The notes beneath the pieces are model-generated. The model made no database searches. It was not told the DNA's origin and saw only the letters and a program-made list of their open reading frames with translations. Positions 7,251-13,900 of a stretch of DNA of 25,003 nt are shown here, piece by piece (the first letter of the stretch is position 1; each line of letters opens with the position of its first letter). The stretch comes from a virus. The stretch spans positions 1 through 25,003 of IMG/VR virus record IMGVR_UViG_3300020185_000245. One strand, 5' to 3'. A program made the position numbers and the translations under genes.

Positions 7251-8408
7251 ATGCCCAATACTCCCATCTGGCCCGGTTCATCTTCATTTGCCCCGGGTGA
7301 AACACCATTCGGTTTTTATGATAGTGATACTGAATTTCAAACTGATGCTGATAAAGTAGCTGTATTTTGTGCTCGTCGTTTAGGATATCCTTTAACAGAT
7401 GTTGAATTACAAGATATTAGTTTTTACGCTGCGTTTGAAGAAGCAGTAACCACGTATGGTAATGAAGTATACGCTTTCCAAGCAAGTGAAAATTATCTTT
7501 CACTGGAGGGGTCATCAACAGGTTCACTTTTAAATTATAAGCTACAAAAACCAAATTTAGCAGGAGTTGTTCGTTTATCTGAACAATATGGTGAAGAAGC
7601 AGGTGTTGGTGGAACAGTAAGTTGGAAAGAAGGTAGCTTACCTTTAGTAAAAGGAACCCAAGAATATGATATGACTGCTTGGGCTACAGGCTCAGGCATA
7701 GAAGCAGGGGATTTAGAAATTAAACAAGTATTCTATGAATCTACCCCTGCAATTACAAGATATTTTGATCCATACGCAGGTGTAGGAAGTTCAGATGTGG
7801 GGGGATTATTAGATCAATTCGGATTTGGAGGTTTTTCTCCTGGTATTAATTTTATGATGATGCCTATCAATTATGATTTACAAATTCTTCAAGCTATTGA
7901 ATTTAATGATACTATCAGAAAATCTAATTTTAGCTTTGAATTAATAAATAATCAATTAAGAATATTCCCAATCCCTACTAAAACAGGAGATAAATTATTT
8001 TTCAAATACATCTTAAAATCAGATAGAAACGACCCTGTAGTATCAGGCAGTATGGGAGTAGGTGTAGTGACAGATGTTTCAACCGTACCTTATACCAATC
8101 CTACTTACTCCTATATTAATTCTATTGGTCGACAATGGATATTTGAATATACTTTAGCTTTATCTAAAGAAATGCTAGGATATGTAAGAGGAAAATACAC
8201 AACAGTACCAATCCCAGGAGCTGAAGTTACTCTTAATCAATCAGATTTAATAGCATCTGCTAATGAGGGTAAAGTTGCTTTAATTGAAAGATTAAGAGCA
8301 TACTTAGAAGAAACATCAAGAAATAGGTTATTAGAAAAGAAAGCAGCAAATGCCGAGTTTATACAGAAAGATCTTAGTGCAGCACCTTGGACAATCTTTA
8401 TAGGCTAA
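7251..8408 (+). CDS. Neck protein, T4 gp13-like
   Basis: This 385-residue protein probably forms part of the head-to-tail neck, equivalent to T4 gp13. The N-terminal part (ADKVAVFCARRLGYPLTDVELQDISFYAAFEEAV, residues 33-66) resembles gp13-type proteins of T4-like marine phages. The middle has beta strands and a glycine-rich loop (VGGLLDQFGFGGFSPG), and the C-terminal helix is charged. It is longer than T4 gp13 (about 309 residues). The identification rests on remembered family resemblance and on the following gp14- and gp15-like genes, matching the T4 order 13-14-15. The start follows a clear copy of the recurring element, and the stop overlaps the next gene as TAATG. Confidence 0.72.
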   Translation: MPNTPIWPGSSSFAPGETPFGFYDSDTEFQTDADKVAVFCARRLGYPLTDVELQDISFYAAFEEAVTTYGNEVYAFQASENYLSLEGSSTGSLLNYKLQKPNLAGVVRLSEQYGEEAGVGGTVSWKEGSLPLVKGTQEYDMTAWATGSGIEAGDLEIKQVFYESTPAITRYFDPYAGVGSSDVGGLLDQFGFGGFSPGINFMMMPINYDLQILQAIEFNDTIRKSNFSFELINNQLRIFPIPTKTGDKLFFKYILKSDRNDPVVSGSMGVGVVTDVSTVPYTNPTYSYINSIGRQWIFEYTLALSKEMLGYVRGKYTTVPIPGAEVTLNQSDLIASANEGKVALIERLRAYLEETSRNRLLEKKAANAEFIQKDLSAAPWTIFIG

Positions 8409-8920
8409 TGGCATTTTTCGGAAGACAAAGAGATGTAAACTTATTTACAACTGTTAATAGAGAGTTGTTGGGTGACATTGTTACTCAAGAGTGTGCATTC
8501 TACAAATACAGACTAGATCAAACTACTATAAACATTTATGGTGAATCTGCTGAAGATAAGTATTATGATGGTCCTACATTATTTAATTGCTTAATTGAAA
8601 GACAAAATCAAACTAACCCAATTGATGATATGGGTCTTCCTGATTTTGAATGGCCTATTACTTTTAAATTTTTACGTGAGGATTTACAGGATGCTAGTGT
8701 AGTACCTGAAGTAGGAGATATAATTTTATATTATGGTGGATATTATGAAATAGATAATACTAATGCTAACCAATTTGTTGTAGGTAAGGATCCAGATTTC
8801 CCTTATAACGTTAACCCACTCAACCCAGGATTAGAAATATTTGGATCTAATTTCTCTATAATCTGTGAAACACATTATGTTCCTGGAGATAAACCGGGTA
8901 TTAAAAGAGTAAGATTATAA
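8408..8920 (+). CDS. Neck protein, T4 gp14-like
   Basis: This is a 170-residue protein starting MAFFGRQRDVN. I chose the ATG at 8408, which overlaps the previous TAA as TAATG, over an upstream in-frame ATG at 8387 lying inside the gp13-like gene. The segment INIYGESAEDKYYDGPTLF followed by NCLIER resembles the conserved core of T4 gp14-type neck proteins, which join gp13 in the ring capping the tail attachment site of the filled head. It is shorter than T4 gp14 (about 256 residues). A GDIILYYGGYYEIDN segment gives a second beta-rich part. Order between gp13- and gp15-like genes supports the call. Confidence 0.7.
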   Translation: MAFFGRQRDVNLFTTVNRELLGDIVTQECAFYKYRLDQTTINIYGESAEDKYYDGPTLFNCLIERQNQTNPIDDMGLPDFEWPITFKFLREDLQDASVVPEVGDIILYYGGYYEIDNTNANQFVVGKDPDFPYNVNPLNPGLEIFGSNFSIICETHYVPGDKPGIKRVRL

Positions 8921-9843
8921 TGGCTACTAAAGGAAGAATACCAACACCAAAAACTCAAGCAGAAATTGCTAATGGGTTAATTGAACCTTTTGATACAACA
9001 AGAGGTAATCCAAATCAATCACAAGAACTTAATAGGGGGAATAAAAACTCCCTTAGAGATGATACTTCAAAACCATTCTCAGTAGGCATTAAAGACATAG
9101 ATGAATCTATAATGTACTACTTTGTAAATGTTATCAAACCTTTTGTAGTACAAAATGGACAGCGTATAGAAGTTCCTCTTGTTTATGGTTCACCTGAAAG
9201 ATGGAAAACAGTACAACGTGATGGGTATATGAGAGACCAAAGAGGTAAACTTATGTCTCCTGTCATTATGTTTAAGCGTAATACTTTAACTCCTATAAAG
9301 GGTTTATATAATAAATTAGATGCTAATCATCCTGTTAATGTAGCTTATACTCAAACTTCATATAATAGACAGAACGCTTACGATAAATTTAACATTTTAA
9401 ATAATAGGGTTCCTGTTAAAGAATTTAACACTGTAGTGGTACCTAACTATGTAAACATTACTTATAGTTGTATAGCTTACACTTATTATGTAGAACAATT
9501 AAATAAAATTGTTGAAGCTATGAATTATGCTGCTAACTCATATTGGGGGAATCCTGAAAGATTTAAATTTAAAGCAGATATAGATTCATTTACTACTATA
9601 ACCGAAGTTAGTGCTGGTAAAGAACGTACTGTTAGAGCATCATTTGATATAAACCTAAAAGGATACATCATACCAGATATCCCACAAAAGGATCTTACAG
9701 TAGATAAGAAACGCTTTAGCTACTCTCAGGTTGTTATTCAACAAGAAACTACAGCTAATCTAAATGATCTTAACGAAGCTCAGATAAATAAACCCATTGA
9801 TACTCGAAATCCTCAAAATACTGACACAAATATTTTCATCTAA
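8920..9843 (+). CDS. Tail completion or sheath-stabiliser protein, T4 gp15-like
   Basis: This 307-residue protein is likely the tail terminator that caps the finished tube and sheath and docks to the neck, as T4 gp15 does. The supporting segment is the central one: IDESIMYYFVNVIKPFVVQ, then IEVPLVYGSPERWKTVQRDG (about residues 78-97) and PVIMFKR, a layout resembling the gp15 pattern of a helix followed by VPVxYG. The C-terminal half is beta-rich and ends in a low-complexity Asn/Thr tail. The protein follows the gp13- and gp14-like genes with a TAATG overlap. A different tail-completion role is possible, and a profile comparison would settle this. Confidence 0.6.
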   Translation: MATKGRIPTPKTQAEIANGLIEPFDTTRGNPNQSQELNRGNKNSLRDDTSKPFSVGIKDIDESIMYYFVNVIKPFVVQNGQRIEVPLVYGSPERWKTVQRDGYMRDQRGKLMSPVIMFKRNTLTPIKGLYNKLDANHPVNVAYTQTSYNRQNAYDKFNILNNRVPVKEFNTVVVPNYVNITYSCIAYTYYVEQLNKIVEAMNYAANSYWGNPERFKFKADIDSFTTITEVSAGKERTVRASFDINLKGYIIPDIPQKDLTVDKKRFSYSQVVIQQETTANLNDLNEAQINKPIDTRNPQNTDTNIFI

Positions 9844-9864
9844 TGTTTTTTTAGAAAAAAGTTG

Positions 9865-9878
9865 ATATTTATAGCAAA
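9865..9878 (+). promoter_or_regulatory. Recurring upstream AT-rich element (copy 4)
   Basis: ATATTTATAGCAAA lies in the gap 9844-9912 before the coiled-coil gene and differs from the best form at one position. A second match at 9899-9912 lies nearer the start codon. Confidence 0.5.
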
Positions 9879-9898
9879 TAGTTACAACCTAAAATTTA

Positions 9899-9912
9899 AA
9901 TATTTATTAAAA
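9899..9912 (+). promoter_or_regulatory. Recurring upstream AT-rich element (copy 5)
   Basis: AATATTTATTAAAA directly abuts the ATG at 9913, giving the shortest spacing in the set. If it acts as a promoter, the transcript would be leaderless or nearly so for this gene; the copy at 9865 may be the functional one instead. Confidence 0.45.
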
Positions 9913-10167
9913 ATGAGTGAACAAATTAAGTTATCCCAAGAAGAATTAGATTCTATCAAACAGTTGCAAAACCAACAACAGGCTCTTATTGGCCAATTTG
10001 GTCAAATAGAATACCAAGTACAGTTGTTGGAGTTACAAAAAGACCAATTAGTGGAAACTATGGGTGAGTTGCAAAAAGAAGAAACAAAAACTGGACAAGA
10101 ACTAACACAAAAATATGGAAACGGAACGGTTGATTTAGAATCGGGAACGTTTACAAAAACGGAATAA
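9913..10167 (+). CDS. Small coiled-coil protein upstream of sheath
   Basis: This is an 84-residue protein. I chose the ATG at 9913 (MSEQIKLSQEEL) rather than an upstream TTG at 9862, because the upstream stretch is intergenic in character and contains two copies of the recurring AT-rich element. Residues 4-65 are a continuous charged helix with heptad-like leucine, isoleucine and glutamine spacing, so a coiled coil is likely. The end (KYGNGTVDLESGTFTKTE) looks like a small beta hairpin. Similar short coiled-coil proteins occur near sheath genes in related phages, to my recollection, without known function. A tail-assembly or sheath-associated role is only inferred. Confidence 0.75.
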   Translation: MSEQIKLSQEELDSIKQLQNQQQALIGQFGQIEYQVQLLELQKDQLVETMGELQKEETKTGQELTQKYGNGTVDLESGTFTKTE

Positions 10168-10168
10168 A

Positions 10169-10180
10169 ATATTTTAACAA
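10169..10180 (+). promoter_or_regulatory. Weak variant of recurring element before sheath gene
   Basis: ATATTTTAACAA ends nine bases before the sheath ATG at 10190. It matches the recurring element with a shortened centre. The sheath is a highly expressed structural gene, so an own signal is plausible, but the match is weak. Confidence 0.3.
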
Positions 10181-10189
10181 TATATCAAA

Positions 10190-12232
10190 ATGGCAGAACA
10201 AATAGTATCACCTGGAGTATTTACAAGAGAAAACGACCAGTCATTCATAACCCAACAACCTGTAGAAGTAGGAGCCGCAATCGTAGGCCCTGCTGTTAAA
10301 GGTCCTGTTGAAATCCCTACTTTAGTCACTTCCTATAGTGAATATGTGAATAAATTTGGTTCTACTTTTGTAAGTGGAGGTAGAGTTTATTCTTACCTAA
10401 CAGGCAATTCAGCATATAATTACTTCCAAAATGGTGGTAATACTTTATTAGTAACTCGAGTTACAACAGGTTCATTTACACCTGCAACAGCTTCTATTGC
10501 TAATGGAACTACTGTTGGTGATATAAGCACAATAAATTCACTTTCATCATCACTTTCAGGAATTGGTAACAATTATGATGCCGCCACTTTAACTGCTATT
10601 ACAGCCTCTTCTACAGATGGATCAGGTATTAATGCTACTTTTAATTTTACCTTTGCAGGTGGAGACGGTGCTTCTGGAGTTACAGCAGCTACTGCTGCAG
10701 CAGGAGGAAGTGGTTATGTTATTGGGGATACAATTACGTTTACCGCTGCTGAATTGAATAATGCTATAGGATCCGGTACAGGTACTGGAAACTTAGTATT
10801 AACTTTAGTTGCAGCCGATATTGCTGATAATCCTCCAAGTACTGCTGCTTTTAAATTAAAAACTATCTCTGAAGGTGCTATTATGAATAGTAATGGTACT
10901 TTAGGAAGTGACGGTCAATTATCAACAGGCACTGATGATAATGTTAGATGGGAAATCTCATTTGCAGATACAGGATCAGGCACATTTAATCTTTTGATTA
11001 GACAAGGTAATGATTTAACTAATGATAAAATTGTATTAGAAACATACGCAGGTATATCACTCGATCCTTTCCAAGACAATTACATTGCTAAAGTAATAGG
11101 TGATCAAAAGCAAGCCTTAGTTTCAGATGCTGATGGAAACAAGTATCTCGAAATAACAGGATCATATGCTAATAAGAGTAATTATGTTTATGTAGATGAA
11201 GTATCATCTCCAACTCCTAATTTCTTCAATAATATAGGCAATGCTGCTAGTGATGCATTTAAAGAATCCATCCCAGTTGTAGCAAGTGGCTCGTTTGCAG
11301 GTGCTATAGGAGCACTTACAGGATCAGAAGCAGCCTTATTTAATGAAAAAATTGATACTAATACTCAAGGCTTAAGAGCCGAAGATTATAGTGATGTGTT
11401 TAGTTTGTTAACTAACAACGATGAATATCAATACAACGTAATCACTGCTCCTGGATTGATCCACGGTGTAGCAGCACATACTGGCGTATTAAACACATTA
11501 ATATCTAATACCCAAAACAGAGGTGATGCAATTGCTGTAGTTGATCTTTCAAAATATGGATCTACTATAACTGGCACTACTAACCAAACTTCAGGCATTA
11601 ACTCTAGCTATGCAGCTTCATACTGGCCTTGGTGTCAAATTATTAATCCTGATACAGGAAAACAAAATTGGGTACCAGCTTCAACATTAATTCCAGGTGT
11701 TTTCGCCTTTACAGATAATGCAGCTGAACCATGGTTCGCACCTGCAGGTATTAATAGAGGTGGATTAGATACAGTAATCAGACCAGAAAGAAAATTACAA
11801 AGATCTCAACGAGATACTTTATATGAAAGTAATGTTAACCCAATTGCTAATTTCCCTGCAACAGGAACAGTAGTATTTGGTCAAAAGACACTACAAAAGA
11901 AAGCATCAGCACTTGATCGTGTAAATGTTAGAAGGTTATTAATTGCACTTAAGAGCTACATTGGACAAGTTGCTAACAACTTAGTATTTGAACAAAATAC
12001 AGCAGCAACAAGAAACAATTTCTTAGCCCAAGTAAACCCATACATGGAAAGTGTACAACAAAGACAAGGTGTTTACGCCTTTAAGGTAGTAATGGACGCT
12101 TCAAACAACACTCCTGATGTAATTGATAGAAATCAGATGGTAGGCCAGATTTTCTTACAGCCAACTAGAACAGCAGAATTCATAATTCTCGATTTCAACG
12201 TATTGCCAACAGGAGCTGAGTTCCCAGCATAA
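10190..12232 (+). CDS. Contractile tail sheath protein, T4 gp18-like
   Basis: This 680-residue protein is the tail sheath subunit that surrounds the tube and contracts during infection. The N-terminus (MAEQIVSPGVFTRENDQS, then AAIVGPAVKGPVEIPTLVTS) is the standard sheath opening. The C-terminal ~200 residues hold the conserved sheath core: PWFAPAGINRGGL, the LQRSQRDTLYESNVNPI segment, a VRRLLIALKSYI helix, NNLVFEQNTAATRNNF, and a final strand near AEFIILDFNV. Its length is close to T4 gp18 (659). A glycine-rich insertion with GGDGASG and GGSGYVIGDTITF at roughly residues 155-185 is probably a surface domain. The tube gene follows immediately. Confidence 0.93.
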   Translation: MAEQIVSPGVFTRENDQSFITQQPVEVGAAIVGPAVKGPVEIPTLVTSYSEYVNKFGSTFVSGGRVYSYLTGNSAYNYFQNGGNTLLVTRVTTGSFTPATASIANGTTVGDISTINSLSSSLSGIGNNYDAATLTAITASSTDGSGINATFNFTFAGGDGASGVTAATAAAGGSGYVIGDTITFTAAELNNAIGSGTGTGNLVLTLVAADIADNPPSTAAFKLKTISEGAIMNSNGTLGSDGQLSTGTDDNVRWEISFADTGSGTFNLLIRQGNDLTNDKIVLETYAGISLDPFQDNYIAKVIGDQKQALVSDADGNKYLEITGSYANKSNYVYVDEVSSPTPNFFNNIGNAASDAFKESIPVVASGSFAGAIGALTGSEAALFNEKIDTNTQGLRAEDYSDVFSLLTNNDEYQYNVITAPGLIHGVAAHTGVLNTLISNTQNRGDAIAVVDLSKYGSTITGTTNQTSGINSSYAASYWPWCQIINPDTGKQNWVPASTLIPGVFAFTDNAAEPWFAPAGINRGGLDTVIRPERKLQRSQRDTLYESNVNPIANFPATGTVVFGQKTLQKKASALDRVNVRRLLIALKSYIGQVANNLVFEQNTAATRNNFLAQVNPYMESVQQRQGVYAFKVVMDASNNTPDVIDRNQMVGQIFLQPTRTAEFIILDFNVLPTGAEFPA

Positions 12233-12249
12233 TAAGAATTAGAAATTGT

Positions 12250-12264
12250 AATATTTATAATAAA
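12250..12264 (+). promoter_or_regulatory. Recurring upstream AT-rich element before tube gene
   Basis: AATATTTATAATAAA ends eight bases before the ATG at 12273, in the 40-bp gap after the sheath. It is a near-consensus copy and suggests the tube gene can be expressed separately from the sheath. Confidence 0.55.
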
Positions 12265-12272
12265 ACACGACA

Positions 12273-12758
12273 ATGGCAGTATTAGATCCCAACGAAATAT
12301 TTTTCACCCCGTTTGAACCAAAACAAAAGAATAGATTTGTTTTGTATGTAGATGGATTCCCCGCTTACCTTATCAAAGGATTAGGAGCAGTAAAAGTCAC
12401 ACAAGGTACAGTTGAATTAAATCATATCAATGTTCAAAGATTTGTAAAAGGCAAAACTAAATGGGATCCAATCTCAATGACATTATTTGATGCGATCACT
12501 CCTTCTGGAGCCCAATCAGTAATGGAATGGGTAAGATTACACCACGAATCAGTAACCGGTAGAGATGGTTATTCTGATTTTTACAAAAAGGATATGACAG
12601 TAAATGTCTTAGGTCCTGTAGGTGATGTAGTTTCAGAATGGATCATTAAAGGTGCTTTAATAACCGATGCATCATTTGGTGATTACAATTATGATGAAGA
12701 AGGTGCTGTTGAAATCGCAATGACAGTACAACCCGATTATTGTGTGTTGAATTTCTAA
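12273..12758 (+). CDS. Tail tube protein, T4 gp19-like
   Basis: This 161-residue protein is the major tail tube subunit, which stacks as hexamers inside the sheath. Length matches T4 gp19 (163). Features typical of the family are the start DPNEIFFTPFEPKQKNRFVL, the strand LYVDGFPAYLIKG, the VELNHINVQRFVKGKTKWD segment, an ITPSGAQSVMEWVRLHHESVTGRDGYSDFYKKD block condensed over residues ~70-105, and the closing strands with GAVEIAMTVQPDYCVLNF. It immediately follows the sheath gene, the usual myovirus arrangement, and a strong terminator lies 21 bases downstream, consistent with an abundant transcript ending here. Confidence 0.93.
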   Translation: MAVLDPNEIFFTPFEPKQKNRFVLYVDGFPAYLIKGLGAVKVTQGTVELNHINVQRFVKGKTKWDPISMTLFDAITPSGAQSVMEWVRLHHESVTGRDGYSDFYKKDMTVNVLGPVGDVVSEWIIKGALITDASFGDYNYDEEGAVEIAMTVQPDYCVLNF

Positions 12759-12779
12759 TACAAGTCAAAATATATAAAG

Positions 12780-12806
12780 AAAGACGTACTTCGGTACGTC
12801 TTTTTT
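12780..12806 (+). terminator. Rho-independent terminator with UUCG tetraloop
   Basis: A perfect 10-bp stem (12780-12789 pairing with 12794-12803) closes on the loop TTCG inside a C(UUCG)G context, one of the most stable RNA tetraloops. The 3' arm merges into a run of six T (12801-12806), followed by further T-rich sequence. It lies between the tube gene and the next gene, whose own upstream element starts 11 bases later. Confidence 0.93.
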
Positions 12807-12816
12807 GTTTTATTAT

Positions 12817-12830
12817 ATATTTATATCAAA
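12817..12830 (+). promoter_or_regulatory. Recurring upstream AT-rich element after the terminator
   Basis: ATATTTATATCAAA lies directly downstream of the terminator and 19 bases before the ATG at 12850, the widest spacing among the good copies. Its location between a terminator and a start codon supports a promoter role for the element. Confidence 0.6.
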
Positions 12831-12849
12831 CAAATAAAGTTATTAATAA

Positions 12850-13587
12850 ATGAGTGAATTAAAATTTCCAACCGAAATGGTTGAATTGCCTTCAAAAGGC
12901 TTAGTTTACCCTGAGGAAAATCCTCTTTCAAGTGGTAAAATAGAAATGAAATATATGACGGCTAAAGAAGAAGATATTCTTACTAACCAAAACTATATTA
13001 ACAATGGAACAGTAATTGATGAATTATTAAAAGCATTAATTATAACTAAAATTAATTATAATGACCTAATCGTAGGAGATAAAAATGCTATTATGGTAGC
13101 AGCCCGTGTTTTAGGTTACGGTAAAGATTATAGTTTTACATATGAAGGAGAAGACCATACAGTTGATCTTTCCCAATTAGATAGTAAAGAGATTAATGAA
13201 AAAGACTTTACCAAAGGAAAAAATGAATTTTCTTTTACCCTTCCTACATCTGGAACTTTAATTACTTATAAATTATTGACCCATGGGGATGATAAAAAAA
13301 TAAATAACGAAATTAAAGGTCTTAAAAAATTAAATAAATTAGCCTCCCCTGAATTATCAACTAGACTAAAACATATGATTCTTTCAGTAAATGGTGATGC
13401 TGAAAAAAAATCAGTAAGGGAATTTGTTGATAATTATTTTTTAGCTAAAGATTCTAGAGCATTTAGGGAACACATAAAAACTACCCAACCAGACGTAAAT
13501 TTAAAATTTGAAATAGAGAGACCAGATGGTGATGTCAAGGATATTGACATTCCTGTCGGTATCACGTTTTTTTGGCCTGACCTCTAA
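12850..13587 (+). CDS. Tail assembly chaperone / baseplate protein, T4 gp26-like
   Basis: This 245-residue protein resembles the T4 base-plate family (gp26; Pfam T4_baseplate, from memory). The signature is near the N-terminus: MVELPSKGLVYPEENPLSSG (10-29), then IEMKYMTAKEEDILTN (31-46) and a DKNAIMVAARVLGYGKDY segment (77-94). It sits between the tube and the tape measure, where other contractile and siphovirus tails encode the gpG-type chaperone that coats the tape measure. Its last codons, ending FFWPDL, overlap the following frame at a T7 run, so a frameshifted longer product is likely. It follows a terminator and a copy of the recurring element, so it probably starts a new transcript. 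Confidence 0.82.
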   Translation: MSELKFPTEMVELPSKGLVYPEENPLSSGKIEMKYMTAKEEDILTNQNYINNGTVIDELLKALIITKINYNDLIVGDKNAIMVAARVLGYGKDYSFTYEGEDHTVDLSQLDSKEINEKDFTKGKNEFSFTLPTSGTLITYKLLTHGDDKKINNEIKGLKKLNKLASPELSTRLKHMILSVNGDAEKKSVREFVDNYFLAKDSRAFREHIKTTQPDVNLKFEIERPDGDVKDIDIPVGITFFWPDL

Positions 13588-13846
13588 TTATAGAAAACAA
13601 TTATTTTCTCATATTCATGAAATAGTTTTTCATGGCAAGGGTGGGTATGATTACTATACAGTATATAATATGCCTATATGGTTAAGGAATTTTACTTTTC
13701 AACAGATTAATGAACATTATCAAAAAGAAAAGGAGGCTTATGATAAATCAAATTCTAAAGGTAGCACTGTAATAGATAGAAGTGGTATTATAAAAAAATC
13801 ACCATCTTCAAGTAAAGAGTCAAAACCTAAACGAGCAACATATTAA
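13526..13846 (+). CDS. gp51-like downstream frame, probably expressed by +1 frameshift
   Basis: This frame is +1 relative to the gp26-like gene and overlaps it by 62 bases. Its nominal ATG at 13526 only gives an out-of-frame reading of the upstream gene's end, with no plausible start after it before the conserved part. From 13574 the sequence becomes protein-like: SNYRKQLFSHIHEIVFHGKGG, then YDYYTVYNMPIWLRNFTFQQ and a lysine/serine-rich tail. The HGKGG and YNMP motifs resemble T4 gp51-type hub assembly proteins as I recall them. Frame change at TTT-TGG (13570-13575) would give a 331-residue fusion, analogous to lambda gpGT. Alternatives are reinitiation, or a homopolymer sequencing error that split one gene. 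Confidence 0.72.
   Translation: MVMSRILTFLSVSRFFGLTSNYRKQLFSHIHEIVFHGKGGYDYYTVYNMPIWLRNFTFQQINEHYQKEKEAYDKSNSKGSTVIDRSGIIKKSPSSSKESKPKRATY
13567..13575 (+). other. Candidate +1 frameshift site
   Basis: Seven T residues are followed by GG. In the upstream frame they read TTT TTT TGG; a Phe tRNA in the P site could slip one base from UUU (13570-13572) to UUU (13571-13573) and then read GGC in the downstream frame. The upstream frame stops at 13585-13587, four codons after the slip. A -2 slip in the T run would give the same frame. Confidence 0.6.
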
Positions 13847-13851
13847 AATTA

Positions 13852-13877
13852 AAGGGGATACAATTTCGTATCCCCTT
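13852..13877 (+). terminator. Stem-loop between chaperone and tape measure genes
   Basis: A perfect 10-bp stem (AAGGGGATAC at 13852-13861 with GTATCCCCTT at 13868-13877) encloses a 6-base loop. It begins five bases after the gp51-like stop. No continuous T run follows, only TTAATATTT, so it may be a weak or partial terminator or an RNA-processing or stabilising hairpin. The recurring upstream element starts two bases after the stem. Confidence 0.65.
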
Positions 13878-13878
13878 A

Positions 13879-13893
13879 ATATTTATAACAAAC
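13879..13893 (+). promoter_or_regulatory. Recurring upstream AT-rich element before tape measure
   Basis: AATATTTATAACAAA follows the stem-loop immediately and ends seven bases before the ATG at 13901. It matches the best form of the element exactly. Confidence 0.6.
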
Positions 13894-13900
13894 AACTAGT

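Noticed and set aside
8387-8407. Upstream ATG extending the gp14-like protein by seven residues
   Set aside because: It lies inside the gp13-like gene; the ATG at 8408 overlapping the stop as TAATG fits the pattern at three other junctions, and the residues MAFFGRQRD are a more natural start.
9846-9860. T-run/A-run inverted repeat after the gp15-like gene
   Set aside because: It is purely A-T with an almost absent loop, so it would be unstable as a terminator hairpin.
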